DNA of 64,000 nucleotides from Poindextera sp036272595 (GCA_036272595.1 DATAYM010000012.1:1-64000), one strand, 5' to 3'; counted from the first letter of the stretch, positions 8,458-20,074 are shown. Notes: a model not told the origin generated them from the sequence alone. Numbers and translations are program-made.

Positions 8458-8760
8458 ATGGACGTTTTCGAAGCCCTCGCCGAGCCCAATCGCCGCAAGA
8501 TCCTCGGCTTGCTGCGCCGGTCCGAATTGCCCGCCGGCGCGCTGGTCGAGGCGGTGGGGCTCAGCCAGCCGGGGGTTTCCAAGCATCTTAAGAGCCTGCG
8601 CGAGGCGGGGCTGGTCAGCATGCGGGCGGACGGCCAGCGGCGGCTCTATCGCATCGAGCCGGACAAGCTGGCCGAGATCGACGCCTGGCTCGCCCCCTAT
8701 CGCCGCTTCTGGCGCGGCCGGCTGGACGAGCTGGAGCGCCATCTGGAGGAGGAACAGTAG
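8458..8760 (+). CDS. ArsR-family HTH repressor
   Basis: A 100-residue winged-helix protein. EALAEPNRRKILGLL is the family's first helix and GLSQPGVSKHLKSLREAGLV the recognition helix-turn-helix. No metal-binding Cys/His cluster (such as ELCVCDL) is present, so it is probably a non-metal ArsR member. It is immediately followed (0 bp) by two SRPBCC genes, the usual ArsR-AHSA1 arrangement in which the repressor controls its SRPBCC partners. Confidence 0.92.
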   Translation: MDVFEALAEPNRRKILGLLRRSELPAGALVEAVGLSQPGVSKHLKSLREAGLVSMRADGQRRLYRIEPDKLAEIDAWLAPYRRFWRGRLDELERHLEEEQ

Positions 8761-9315
8761 ATGCCGCAGACCGACACCCCCGCCGCCACGGTCCTCGACC
8801 TGGACGGCGACCTGACCGCGACCGCCGACGGCGGCTGGGTCATCGCCTTCGACCGCCGCATCGCCCGGCCGCTGCAAAAGGTCTGGGCGGCGCTCACCGT
8901 CCCGGAGCGCATTGCCGACTGGCTGGGCGTCGCCACCGTCGATCTCAGGATCGGCGGCGTCTACCATGTCGCCTTCCACCCTACCGAGGACGATCCGGAC
9001 TCGCAGATCGACGGCGTCATCACCGCCCTGGCGCCCCCGCGGGTGCTCGAATACCGCTGGCGCCTGCCCGAGGGCTGGGACTCGTCGGTGCGCTGGGAGC
9101 TGGAACCCGACGGCCCGGCCACCCGGCTGCGCTTCACCCACCTCTTCCCGCCCGAGGAAACCCGCGACCTGATCGGCACGGTCGCCGGCTGGCACGACTT
9201 CCTGAACATGATCCCGTCCGCGGCCGATGGCGTGCGAGCCGAATGGGGCGTCGGCTGGAGCGAAATCGACGCCGGCTACCACGCCAAGCTCGCCGGGAAA
9301 GGACCGCGCAAATGA
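8761..9315 (+). CDS. SRPBCC (AHSA1-like) domain protein 1
   Basis: A 184-residue START/Bet v 1-like protein. The hallmark is RPLQKVWAALTVPERIADWLG near residues 37-57, followed by DLRIGGVYHVAF and LEYRW strands and the long C-terminal helix (VAGWHDFLNMI). The family binds hydrophobic ligands or acts as an Aha1-like domain; the ligand is unknown. The start directly abuts the ArsR stop, and the stop overlaps the second SRPBCC start (ATGA, 9312-9315). Confidence 0.9.
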   Translation: MPQTDTPAATVLDLDGDLTATADGGWVIAFDRRIARPLQKVWAALTVPERIADWLGVATVDLRIGGVYHVAFHPTEDDPDSQIDGVITALAPPRVLEYRWRLPEGWDSSVRWELEPDGPATRLRFTHLFPPEETRDLIGTVAGWHDFLNMIPSAADGVRAEWGVGWSEIDAGYHAKLAGKGPRK

Positions 9316-9875
9316 CCCAGGCCATGATCGAAGACGCCGACGGAACCGTCACCCAGATCGGCGACGGCCTCTATGAGCTCAGGTTTGAGCGTTTCTATCG
9401 GTTTCCGCTTCCGAAGGTCTGGGCGGCGATCACCGATCCCGAGCGGCTGGCCGACTGGCTGGCCCAGGCGGGGGTGGACCTGCGGCTCGGCGGCGAATTC
9501 GCCCTGACCTGGCCGACCCTGGACTACAGCATGAGCGGCAGGATCGTCGCCTTCGAGCCGCCGCGGCTGCTGGCCTGGACCTGGCCGGATCCGAAGGACC
9601 CGGACGGCCCGGCCTCGGTGGTCCGCTGGGAGCTCGCCGAGGCGCCGGGCGGCTGCCGGCTGGTGCTGACCAACGGCCCGATCCGGTCAGCCGACCTGGT
9701 CAGTGTCGCCGGCGGCTGGCACGCCCACCTGGAAGACCTCCATCGCGCCGGCCCGGCCGCCCCCTCCCCCTGGTCCGCCGAGCACGAGCAGGCGCGGCTG
9801 AAGCACGAGCTGGCCGAGATCGCTCCGCGCTACCGGGCCAGGCTGGCGGGGCAAGCGGCGGATGCGACAGGCTAA
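9312..9875 (+). CDS. SRPBCC (AHSA1-like) domain protein 2
   Basis: A 187-residue paralogue of the preceding protein: FPLPKVWAAITDPERLADWLA, DLRLGGEFALTW and LLAWTW line up with it. The C-terminal tail is longer and Ala-rich. The start is the ATG overlapping the previous stop rather than the longer in-frame start at 9243. The pair probably arose by tandem duplication and is co-regulated by the ArsR protein. A family A repeat starts 8 bp after the stop. Confidence 0.9.
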   Translation: MTQAMIEDADGTVTQIGDGLYELRFERFYRFPLPKVWAAITDPERLADWLAQAGVDLRLGGEFALTWPTLDYSMSGRIVAFEPPRLLAWTWPDPKDPDGPASVVRWELAEAPGGCRLVLTNGPIRSADLVSVAGGWHAHLEDLHRAGPAAPSPWSAEHEQARLKHELAEIAPRYRARLAGQAADATG

Positions 9876-9882
9876 TTTTTTA

Positions 9883-10008
9883 CCGTCATCCTCCGCTGGA
9901 GCGGAGCGGACTGCGAAGCAGAGGCGCGTAGCAGCCAATGCGGGGGATCCATGAACACCTGATCAAAGACGGTGATCATGGATGGCCCGAACAAGTCGGG
10001 CCATGACG
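9883..10008. repeat. Family A cloverleaf repeat, long variant (copy A2)
   Basis: Same outer stem (CGTCAT/ATGACG) and same second and third arms as A1 and A3. The first arm is enlarged by about 26 bp (GCGAAGCAGAGGCGCG section, about 9910-9936). The same enlargement appears in A4, so two subtypes exist. It sits between convergent genes, 8 bp from one stop and 14 bp from the other. Confidence 0.85.
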
Positions 10009-10021
10009 ATATGAATGAGCG

Positions 10022-11341
<1,320 letters not shown>

Positions 11342-11432
11342 CGCGGGTGTTCCAGCTTCGCCCGAAGGTGTGCGGGAACGGCGGGCGCCCGGCAAGGGCG
11401 CCAAGCGATCGCGAACCGGAGCCGGACCCTCC

Positions 11433-11600
11433 GATCCTCACCCGTAGGGGGAGGGGGACCGCACGCAGTGCGGTGGAGGGGGTGCGAGGGCGTCAACGCC
11501 GGTTTCAGGTCGATTCGGAGACCGCCTTGTCGGCGCCGCGGCACGGCAGGCCCCCTCCACCATGCTTCGCATGGTCCCCCTCCCCCGACGGGGGAGGATC
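11433..11600. repeat. Family C intergenic inverted repeat (copy C2)
   Basis: GATCCTCACCCGTAGGGG at the left end is answered by GACGGGGGAGGATC at the right. Each arm carries a CGCAGTGCGG- or CATGCTTCGCATG-type inner loop flanked by GGTGGAGGGGG or its complement. It lies between the aminotransferase start and the cell wall hydrolase stop, both on the minus strand. Confidence 0.8.
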
Positions 11601-11614
11601 TGGGCGTCCCGACT

Positions 11615-12511
11615 CTACAGGCTGGGCGAGGCGCCCTTGGCGGCTTCGCTCGGGGCTGGATCCTTGGCCGGGGCCGGAGCCGAGGGGGCGGCGGACTGGG
11701 CGGGGGCGCTGGCCAGGAGATAGCGGCCGCTGGCGCGGCCGTCGGCCTGGGCCGGCGAGGCGTCGTCGGCCGAGGAGCGCTGCGGCGCGGCGCTGAACCG
11801 GCTCGGCGCGCCCTCGTAGCCGCTGAACTTGTAGAAGACCTGCAGGCCGATCTGGGCGACCCGGGTCATGCCGCGGCCGACGCCGGAGCCGGCGCTGAGC
11901 GAATGGAAATGGGTCGCATCGCCCACCGCCGCCATGACGCCGCCGGCGAGCGCGTGGATGGCCACGCCCTGCGCCCGGCGCCAGGCCGCGATCTCGTGCG
12001 GGCGGTCGACGGCGCCGTCGCAGGCGAAGCTGAACTGGCAGCCGGCGCCGGTATGGACGCCCTGGTAGACCACGCCGCAGACCGTCTTCGGGAAGGCCGG
12101 ATGGCGGACGCGGTTCAGCACCACCTGGGCCACCGCGGCCTGGCCGGCGACGCTCTCGCCGCGGGCCTCGTAATAGACCGCCGCGGTCAGGCAATCGACA
12201 TCGCGGGAGGAACCCTGGACGCCGGCGGCGAGTTTGAAGGGTCTGGCGGGCGTCATCTCGATCGCGGATCTGAGGCCGGCTTTCAACGCCGTCGGCGTGG
12301 CGGCCTGAACGGCGATCTGCTGCACGGCCGCGGGCGCGGCGGCGGCGACCACCGGCTTGGCCGGAGGCGTCGGTTTGGCCGTCGCGACGGACGGATTGAG
12401 CCCGTCGGCGGCCAGGTAGGCGGCGCCGAAAGCGAGCGCGACTGCACACCCGCCCAGAAGGGCGCGAGACAGAGCACGCGCGGAAACGCGCGCCCGAAAT
12501 TCATAAGACAA
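11615..12511 (-). CDS. SleB-type cell wall hydrolase (Hydrolase_2)
   Basis: Predicted peptidoglycan lytic enzyme. After a short basic N-terminus there is one hydrophobic segment (ALLGGCAVALAFGAAYLAA), an Ala/Pro-rich linker, then the catalytic domain beginning CLTAAVYYEARGES (residues about 107-120) with VAQVVLNRVRHP and the CQFSFACDG motif, as in SleB/CwlJ. The C-terminus is a disordered Ala/Ser/Pro tail. The longest frame starts at 12643, but its first 44 codons use third-position A/T heavily, unlike the gene body. I prefer the TTG at 12511 (MSYEFRARVS). The start is uncertain, the function well supported. Confidence 0.85.
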   Translation of the reverse strand: MSYEFRARVSARALSRALLGGCAVALAFGAAYLAADGLNPSVATAKPTPPAKPVVAAAAPAAVQQIAVQAATPTALKAGLRSAIEMTPARPFKLAAGVQGSSRDVDCLTAAVYYEARGESVAGQAAVAQVVLNRVRHPAFPKTVCGVVYQGVHTGAGCQFSFACDGAVDRPHEIAAWRRAQGVAIHALAGGVMAAVGDATHFHSLSAGSGVGRGMTRVAQIGLQVFYKFSGYEGAPSRFSAAPQRSSADDASPAQADGRASGRYLLASAPAQSAAPSAPAPAKDPAPSEAAKGASPSL

Positions 12512-12773
12512 AACGCTCTCAGTCCTATTCGGCGAGGGCGACACTGCCCCCCGACATAGCTTGCGAAGCGGACCGGGCTTTGCCCTGAAGGTCCCCCTTG
12601 CGCCTCGAGATCGACCGGACTTAGGCGGTCGAGTCGTACCCATACAGACGGTCTCTATGGCCTAATTGTGGCGGCCCGGCAACCCCATGCTGCGATGCAG
12701 CATTGCCGTAACACGGTTATGGCGCCGCTCGGGCGCACGGAATCCCCCAAGATTTCAAGGCTACCGGTCTTCG

Positions 12774-13496
12774 TCACACCGGCCCGAACACCTCGTCGAA
12801 CAGGTCGAGCATGGCGCGCCAGGAGCGTTTGTCGGCGGCTTCATTGTAGGCGAAACCGATCCGGCCCATGGCGCCGACGTCCGGGTTGGTGAAGCTGTGG
12901 CCGGCGCCGCCGTACAGGATCATCCGCCAGTCGGCCCCGGCCTTGGTCATCTCGGCCTCGAAGGCGGCGCGCTGCTCCGGCGGGATCACCGGGTCGTCGG
13001 CGCCGATCTGGGCCAGGATCACGGCCTTGAGCCCGCCCTTCTCGGCCGGCTTGGTGGTCGCCAGGCCGGCGTGGAAGCCCACCGCGGCCTTCAGCGGCGC
13101 CCCCGACCGCGCCAGTTCCAGCGCCGTGGTGCCACCGAAGCAGTAGCCGATCGCCGCCAGCCGCGCCTTGTCGGTCTCCGGCTGCTCGCTCAGCACCCGC
13201 AGCGCCTCGGCGGCGATCGTCCGGATGCCGCTGGGGTCGCTCATGAAGCCGCCCAGCCGGCTCATCACCTCGCCCATGTCGCTGAGCACCTGGCCGTCGC
13301 CGTGATAGTCCATGGCGAAGGCCACATAGCCCCGCTGCGCCAGCCGGCGCGCGAACCCCTTGGCCAGGTCGCCCAGCCCCGGCCCCTCCGGCGCCAGCAG
13401 CACCCCCGGCCGCAGCCCCGCCTTGCCGTCCTCCACCGCCAGATACCCGACAAACCGCTCCCCGCCGGCGTGATACTCGATGTCCTGGGTCTTCAT
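12774..13496 (-). CDS. Dienelactone hydrolase-family alpha/beta hydrolase
   Basis: A 240-residue cytoplasmic hydrolase. The nucleophile is cysteine in GYCFGGTT (C119), the dienelactone hydrolase signature, with Asp in GADDPVIP and His in GAGHSFTNP completing the triad. Substrate unknown; many such proteins act on carboxymethylenebutenolide-like lactones. A perfect 21-bp palindrome lies 45 bp upstream in the gap shared with uvrB. The 260-bp gap on its other side (12512-12773) holds only the likely promoter of the cell wall hydrolase. Confidence 0.9.
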   Translation of the reverse strand: MKTQDIEYHAGGERFVGYLAVEDGKAGLRPGVLLAPEGPGLGDLAKGFARRLAQRGYVAFAMDYHGDGQVLSDMGEVMSRLGGFMSDPSGIRTIAAEALRVLSEQPETDKARLAAIGYCFGGTTALELARSGAPLKAAVGFHAGLATTKPAEKGGLKAVILAQIGADDPVIPPEQRAAFEAEMTKAGADWRMILYGGAGHSFTNPDVGAMGRIGFAYNEAADKRSWRAMLDLFDEVFGPV

Positions 13497-13540
13497 GGGG
13501 ATGTCCTTTGCGTCGGGGTCTGGGGTCGCTGACTATCGCA

Positions 13541-13561
13541 TTTTTACCCGACGGGTAAAAA
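13541..13561. promoter_or_regulatory. Perfect palindrome, TetR-type operator candidate
   Basis: TTTTTACCCG-A-CGGGTAAAAA is perfectly symmetrical over 21 bp, AT-rich at both ends in a GC-rich genome, and centred 55 bp upstream of the dienelactone hydrolase and about 84 bp upstream of uvrB. Symmetry and length fit a dimeric repressor of the TetR class. No such regulator is adjacent, so it would act in trans. Confidence 0.6.
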
Positions 13562-13634
13562 ACGCGCTTTCTCCTGCCATCCCCTGTCAGCACCCCCGCT
13601 GGCAAATCGCCGCGCGCGCGATTACCTTCCTGCC

Positions 13635-15877
<2,243 letters not shown>

Positions 15878-15881
<4 letters not shown>

Positions 15882-16591
15882 GGCGCCGGCGCGGGGCTGC
15901 CGGCGGCGACTTGCGCCGGGGCGGTCCAGGTCGAGCGTTTCAGCTTCTTGCCCATCTGATCGAAGGTGGCTTCGTCGGACGGCACAATGTGCGGCCGCCC
16001 CACGACGAGGCCCATGCCCACCGAGCCCTGGACATAATAGGTCTCGCCCGCATCCACCTCGAGCGTCAGGTTGTCCTTGACCTCGGAGTGGACCGTAAAG
16101 GTGTGAGTCCCCGGATCGAGCGGAACGACGAAGTAGGACCCGATCGTCACCTCGCCCAGTTCGGTCTTGTCCTCGCGAACGATGTAGCTGATCGCCGCGC
16201 CCAGGATGTTCCACGACCGGAAGAAAACGACCTGGCCTTGGCCCGGCGGCGGCGGTCCGATGAGGCTCGCGTTCGGGGCTTGGGCGACAGGCGGCTGCGC
16301 GGCGGCGGCAGCCGGGGCCGCGCCGGCCGGGGCTGCGCTGCCGGCAGGTGGCGCGCCGCTGGCCGAGGCGCCGCTGACGGTGGGCGCGGCGCTGCTGGCG
16401 GGGGCGACGGGCGCGGCGCCGTTTGCGGGCGCGTTGGCGGCAGCCGCCGCCGGAGCCGCTGGCGCCACAGAAGCCGCGGCCGGCGGCGGCGCGGCAGCCG
16501 GATCGTCCGCGGCGATGCCGGGCTGGGCCAGGGCGCACAGGCCGCAGGCGAGGATCGCCGGCAGCAGGGCTCGGTTCAGATGGAAGGTCAT
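15878..16591 (-). CDS. Secreted protein with Ala/Pro linker and DUF2846-like domain
   Basis: A 237-residue exported protein. The signal peptide (LLPAILACGLCALAQPGIAA) is followed by about 75 residues of Ala/Pro/Gly/Ser linker and then a beta-rich domain (residues about 120-205) beginning GQVVFFRSWNILGAA, with the PGTHTFTVHSE and AGETYYVQG strands that mark DUF2846-type proteins. The domain's function is unknown. Its ATG overlaps the stop of the upstream secreted protein (16588-16591), so both are coupled. Its stop overlaps the uvrB stop by 4 bp on the opposite strand. Confidence 0.8.
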
Positions 16592-17254
16592 TTCGTCCCC
16601 TGTGGAGGTATTGATGTCTGGGTTGGCGGCTGAGACGGCGCGGCCGTTGGCGGTGGCGGGTCGGCCAGAACTACGTCCGCCGCGAGCTTGGCGTTGGCGC
16701 GGGTTCCGACCGGGAATTCGACGCCGCCCCCGGGAATGAGGATCGATACCGGGCCGACCAGCAGGTCGGCGACAAAGGTGACCGTCTCCCGGTTCTCGCC
16801 GCCGGCGCCGAGCCTGAACGCATGCAGCGCCAGGCGCTGACCGCGGAAGTCCACATAGCGCGCCGCCAGCACCAGCTTGCCGGCCGCCCCCATCAGGTGC
16901 GCCGGTTGCGCGAACACCACCTCGCCCATGCCGGGCGCGCCAGCCGGCACGACGACGCGGTCGCCCAGGACGATCGGCTCGGCCAGCTTCAACCCGAACT
17001 TGTCCCCGCGCTTGGCCGTCTCCGAACTGACCGCATCGGTGAGCTCGATCTCGACAACAGTCCCAGCGGCCAGGGTCCGCGATGCGCCCGGCGGCGCGGA
17101 GTCCGCCATGGGGGCCACGGCGTCAGCGGCCTTTGCCGGCGAAGGCGTGGGCTCCTGAGCTGAGGGCGAGGCCGCCACGACGGGCGGCGCGGCCGAGGAC
17201 TGGGCGATGGCCGGCCCACACCAGGGCCGCCGCCAGCAGCCAAACCTCTCTCAT
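16588..17254 (-). CDS. Secreted conserved hypothetical, apparently frameshifted in its signal peptide
   Basis: The mature part (196 codons from GTG 17178 to 16588) is a beta-rich domain (TVVEIELTDAVSSETAKRGDKFG, VVPAGAPGMGEV, LVLAARYVDFRGQRL) with a Pro/Gln-rich tail; function unknown. By itself it lacks a start signal. Upstream, ATG 17254 with a GGGGTGA Shine-Dalgarno opens MREVWLLAAALVWAG, a clear signal peptide core, but in another frame. The expected cleavage site GPAIAQSSAAPP lies in the mature frame. Removing one base near 17205-17217 fuses them perfectly. It is either a sequence error or a real one-base insertion that abolishes export. It is translationally coupled to the DUF2846-like gene. 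Confidence 0.7.
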
Positions 17255-17396
17255 CGATTCACCCCGGACCCATCAAGCTTGGCTATAACATCGAGCCCAT
17301 CCTGCCAAGGCCGGTTGCATGCGCCATCAGCGCAATCACGGGTCAGGTCACAGGCGATGGGTGAGCGGCGGTTCCCGGCTCAACCTCCAGGTTGCA

Positions 17397-17672
17397 ATGG
17401 CGCTCGACCCTTTTCCTGCGCGAGCGCAGCGTCATACCGCCGCGCAAGCGCGCCGGCCGCTCCTCCACGAGGTGATGAAGTGCGTCGAACTGCTCGGCCG
17501 CAACACCTTCAGCCTCGAGGACGTCTACGCCTTCGAGGGGCGGTTGCAGGCGGTCTATCCGGGCAACAACAACGTCCGCCCGAAGATACGCCAGCAGCTG
17601 CAGGTGCTGCGCGACCAGGGCTATCTCGATTTCCTCGGGCGCGGTCGGTATCGGGTGCGCAGCCTGGGCTGA
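17397..17672 (+). CDS. Solitary DpnI C-terminal-type winged helix protein
   Basis: A 91-residue protein. FSLEDVYAFEGRLQAVYPGN followed by NNVRPKIRQQLQVLRDQG and FLGRGRYRVR matches the winged-helix domain found at the C-terminus of DpnI and of Dam-replacing proteins. The PD-(D/E)XK nuclease half is absent and there is no room for it (the divergent gene starts 140 bp away). In DpnI this domain binds N6-methyladenine in GATC. I chose ATG 17397 because upstream in-frame residues (from 17319) look non-coding. Cellular role unknown; a DNA-binding or methylation-reading role is inference. Confidence 0.75.
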   Translation: MALDPFPARAQRHTAAQARRPLLHEVMKCVELLGRNTFSLEDVYAFEGRLQAVYPGNNNVRPKIRQQLQVLRDQGYLDFLGRGRYRVRSLG

Positions 17673-17689
17673 CGGCTCCGGCCTGCAGG

Positions 17690-17818
17690 GCGCTGCAGCT
17701 TCAACTTTGTGCCCTTCGTGTACTTTGTACCTTCGTGGTTCAAATCTGAGCGCGCTAAGCCCCCCTGACTTCCCAAGGGAAAAAGGCCTGGGTTCCCGCC
17801 TTCGCGGGAATGAGCGGG
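17690..17818. repeat. Half copy of family B repeat (copy B4)
   Basis: It contains the inner TTCGTGTACTTTGTACC/TTCGTGGTTC units (about 17707-17742) and a right arm ending TCCCGCCTTCGCGGGAATG-AGCGG, but no matching left arm. It therefore looks like a truncated family B element. It occupies the gap between the winged-helix gene and the next secreted protein gene; 17819-17936 otherwise shows only promoter-type sequence. Confidence 0.65.
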
Positions 17819-17936
17819 GTTTGTTGGCGCGTTCCGTGACGGCCCGGACGGGCTAGCACAGCGCGGCGGCCCAGGAATATCCGCGCCGGCCCGGGCGTCA
17901 TCGCGTATAAGGCGAGGCTGGATCGGGAGAGAGACG

Positions 17937-18542
17937 ATGAAGCGATGGGTTTGGCTGGCCGTCGGGCTGGCGCTCGTGGCCGTCGCGGGGTCGGCGGCGG
18001 CGCAAGGGTCGCGGCAGATCGTGCGCGGCGTGGTGGCGGCGGTGACGCCGGGCTCGCTGACCGTGACGACCAAGGACGGCAAGGCGGTGACCGTGGGCCT
18101 GGCGCCCGGCTGGATGGTGGCGGTGCTGAAGCCGATCAGGGTCGAGGCCATCGTGCCCGGCAGCTTCATCGGCACCACCGAGATGCCGCAGGCCGACGGC
18201 ACCGGCGTCTCGGTCGAGGTGCACGTCTTCCCGCCCGGGGTGAAGATGGGCGAGGGCCACTATCCGTGGGACTCCCAGCCCGGCGCGATGATGACCAACG
18301 GCACCGTCGGCACGGTGGCGGCGGTCGGCGGCGGCCGGGCGCTGGACGTGACCTATCCGTCCGGAACCCGCCACGTGGTGGTGCCGGCCGGCGTGCCGAT
18401 CGTGCAGATCACCCCCGGCGGCGCCCAGGCGCTGATCCACCCCGGCGTTTCGGTGTTCCTGGTCGCGGTTCCGGGACCGGACGGGGCCTTGGTGACCAAC
18501 AACGTGCTCACCGGCGAAGGCGGGGCGGCGCCGCCGATGTGA
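17937..18542 (+). CDS. Conserved hypothetical exported protein
   Basis: 201 residues with a signal peptide ending AGSAAAQ. The mature part has two similar beta-rich segments: VRGVVAAVTPGSLTVTTKDGKAVTVGL (about 29-55) and VGTVAAVGGGRALDVTYPSGTRHVVVP (about 123-149), suggesting duplicated OB-like barrels. Such proteins are often annotated loosely as metal transporter components, with no support in the sequence. Periplasmic location likely, function unknown. Confidence 0.78.
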   Translation: MKRWVWLAVGLALVAVAGSAAAQGSRQIVRGVVAAVTPGSLTVTTKDGKAVTVGLAPGWMVAVLKPIRVEAIVPGSFIGTTEMPQADGTGVSVEVHVFPPGVKMGEGHYPWDSQPGAMMTNGTVGTVAAVGGGRALDVTYPSGTRHVVVPAGVPIVQITPGGAQALIHPGVSVFLVAVPGPDGALVTNNVLTGEGGAAPPM

Positions 18543-18546
18543 AAGA

Positions 18547-18730
18547 CCTCTCCCGGAGGGAGAGGGAGGGGCCCGCGGCCGAAGGCCAGCGGGACGGTGA
18601 GGGGTTACGGCCTGTCCGGCCCGTCTCCGATACGGTTTCGACGCCGCTGGAGCTTGCCTGGATAGGCCGTAACCCCTCATCCTCCCCCAGCGCTGCGCGC
18701 TGCGGGCCCCTCCTTCTCCCTTTGGGAGAA
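18547..18730. repeat. Family C-type intergenic inverted repeat (copy C5)
   Basis: The left arm CCTCTCCCGGAGGGAGAGG plus GGTGAGGGGTTACGGCC is answered at the right by GGCCGTAACCCCTCATCC and CTTCTCCCTTTGGGAGAAG. The centre is about 40 bp. It is a subtype distinct from C1-C4 (GAGGGGTTACGG core). It starts 5 bp after the stop of the exported protein. Confidence 0.75.
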
Positions 18731-18978
18731 GTCTGGTTGCGGGGGAGAAGTCTGGGATTGATTTCATTAACTGTTTCGGCCGCGAGCCGATTCGGCGGCG
18801 GGGGCTGCGTGGCGGATTGCCTTTTCCGTTCAAGGGCTTGACGCAACCCGCGACGACGCGTCTGCTCCGGGCATGGCGCGGCCGCGCCGCCTCAAGCCGC
18901 CCCCGGCCGTATTCCGCCGGCCAGCTGTGCCTTCGCGGCAACACCGCCGAAATTGACAAGGAATCAGGCTAGGCTGTG

Positions 18979-19003
18979 GGAACGGCTGCCCGGGAGTGGG
19001 GTT
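18979..19003 (+). promoter_or_regulatory. Candidate EcfG/SigT general stress promoter
   Basis: GGAAC at 18979-18983 and GGTT at 19000-19003 are separated by 16 nt, close to the alphaproteobacterial EcfG consensus GGAAC-N16/17-cGTT. The site is 65 bp upstream of the 19068 gene. The rest of the 337-bp gene-free stretch 18731-19067 shows no other gene or RNA. Confidence 0.4.
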
Positions 19004-19067
19004 TGGGTAGGCGGGGCGGGATCCGTGGTTTCGCGGTCCGTCATCACCTCCCTGGAGCGTCAATCTC

Positions 19068-19400
19068 ATGGCCGTTCGCCACCTCAGCCCAGTGCCCGAT
19101 ACCGAACTCGACGGCGCGTCCCCCGCCAACAGCGAGGTCGTGCCGATCGCCCGGGGACCGGAATCCCCCACCGAACGCATCCGCCGCCTGCAATGGGAGG
19201 CGCGCGTGCTCGCCACCGAGCAGGCCGAGGCGCTCGGCGCCGAACTGGAAGCCCTGGCGCTCCGCGCCCTGGAGATCGCCGAGGGCGGCGAGGCCTATCC
19301 GGCCGGCGTCCGCGAGCTGGCCTCGCGCATCGCCGGCGACCTGCCGGAAAAGGCCAAGACCCTGCTGACCATCCTGCACCGGAACGGCTCGGCGAACTGA
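19068..19400 (+). CDS. Conserved hypothetical helical protein
   Basis: A 110-residue soluble protein. Residues 1-30 are polar and probably disordered. Residues 33-105 are almost entirely helical (RIRRLQWEARVLATEQAEALGAELEALALRALEIA...) with heptad-like spacing, suggesting a coiled coil or helical bundle. No known domain recognised. A GGAAC-type promoter precedes it and a strong terminator follows, so it is a single-gene unit, possibly of the general stress regulon (inference). Confidence 0.75.
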   Translation: MAVRHLSPVPDTELDGASPANSEVVPIARGPESPTERIRRLQWEARVLATEQAEALGAELEALALRALEIAEGGEAYPAGVRELASRIAGDLPEKAKTLLTILHRNGSAN

Positions 19401-19418
19401 GGGAGGCGTTCCCTCGGG

Positions 19419-19450
19419 TCCTCCCCGCCCGGGGGAGGATGATTTTTTTT
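19419..19450 (+). terminator. Rho-independent terminator
   Basis: The stem TCCTCCCC/GGGGAGGA (19419-19426 with 19432-19439), a GCCCG loop and then a run of eight T at 19443-19450, located 19 bp after the stop of the helical protein gene. It is the clearest intrinsic terminator in the window. Confidence 0.85.
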
Positions 19451-19526
19451 CGCAAAGTTCACGGGCCGCTCATCCTGTGGGGCTAGCTTCGGCGTTCGAT
19501 CTTTCCAGCCGCCGCAAGAGTCCCCA

Positions 19527-19991
19527 GTGCCGATCGCGCCGACCTATCGTCTGATCTATGCCAGCCACATCGCCCCGGTGTGCCAGGACGATCTGAAGGC
19601 GGCGCTGACCCAGATCGTCACCCGCTCCATCGCCAAGAACCGCAAGGCGCGCGTCACCGGCCTGCTGATCGCCCACAAGGGCTGGTTCGTGCAGGCGCTG
19701 GAGGGACCGCAGGCGCCGGTCGAGGCGCTGTTCGAGACCATCACCGCCGATCCGCGCCATCACCACGCCCTGCCGCTCAGCCAGGGGGTTGTCGAGGCGC
19801 GGCTGTTCGAGCCCTGGAGCATGTGCGCGCGGGTGCTGGCGGCCAATGACGAGGCGGTGCTGGCGGCCCTCAACCCCAAGGCCCCGTTCGACCCGACCCG
19901 GGCTACCGAACGCACCCTGATGCACCTGCTGGCCACCGTCGCCGACATCCACTGGCGCGGGCTGAACGAACAGCAGAGCCTGGCGGCCTAG
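19527..19991 (+). CDS. BLUF-domain blue-light photoreceptor
   Basis: A short BLUF protein of 154 residues that binds FAD and senses blue light. Residues required for the photocycle are present: Tyr11 (LIYASH), Asn38 preceding RVTGLL, Gln56 (FVQALEG) and the Trp97/Met99 pair (FEPWSM). It therefore appears photoactive. After the about 95-residue BLUF core comes a roughly 50-residue helical cap and no output domain, so it must signal through a partner protein. The start is GTG with AAGAG 8 nt upstream. The neighbours give no hint of the partner. Confidence 0.93.
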   Translation: MPIAPTYRLIYASHIAPVCQDDLKAALTQIVTRSIAKNRKARVTGLLIAHKGWFVQALEGPQAPVEALFETITADPRHHHALPLSQGVVEARLFEPWSMCARVLAANDEAVLAALNPKAPFDPTRATERTLMHLLATVADIHWRGLNEQQSLAA

Positions 19992-20074
19992 GGCGGCTTG
20001 ACGCGCGCGCGGTTCGCCGACCACTGTCGGCCGGATCGGCGGGGGATCGCCGGACGGCTTCGAGGGGACGCTCC

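Noticed and set aside
12512..12643. N-terminal extension of the cell wall hydrolase from ATG 12643
   Set aside because: The 44 codons use A/T third positions and rare Arg codons unlike the gene body, and the extension is Arg-rich without a signal peptide; the TTG at 12511 is more plausible, although not proven.
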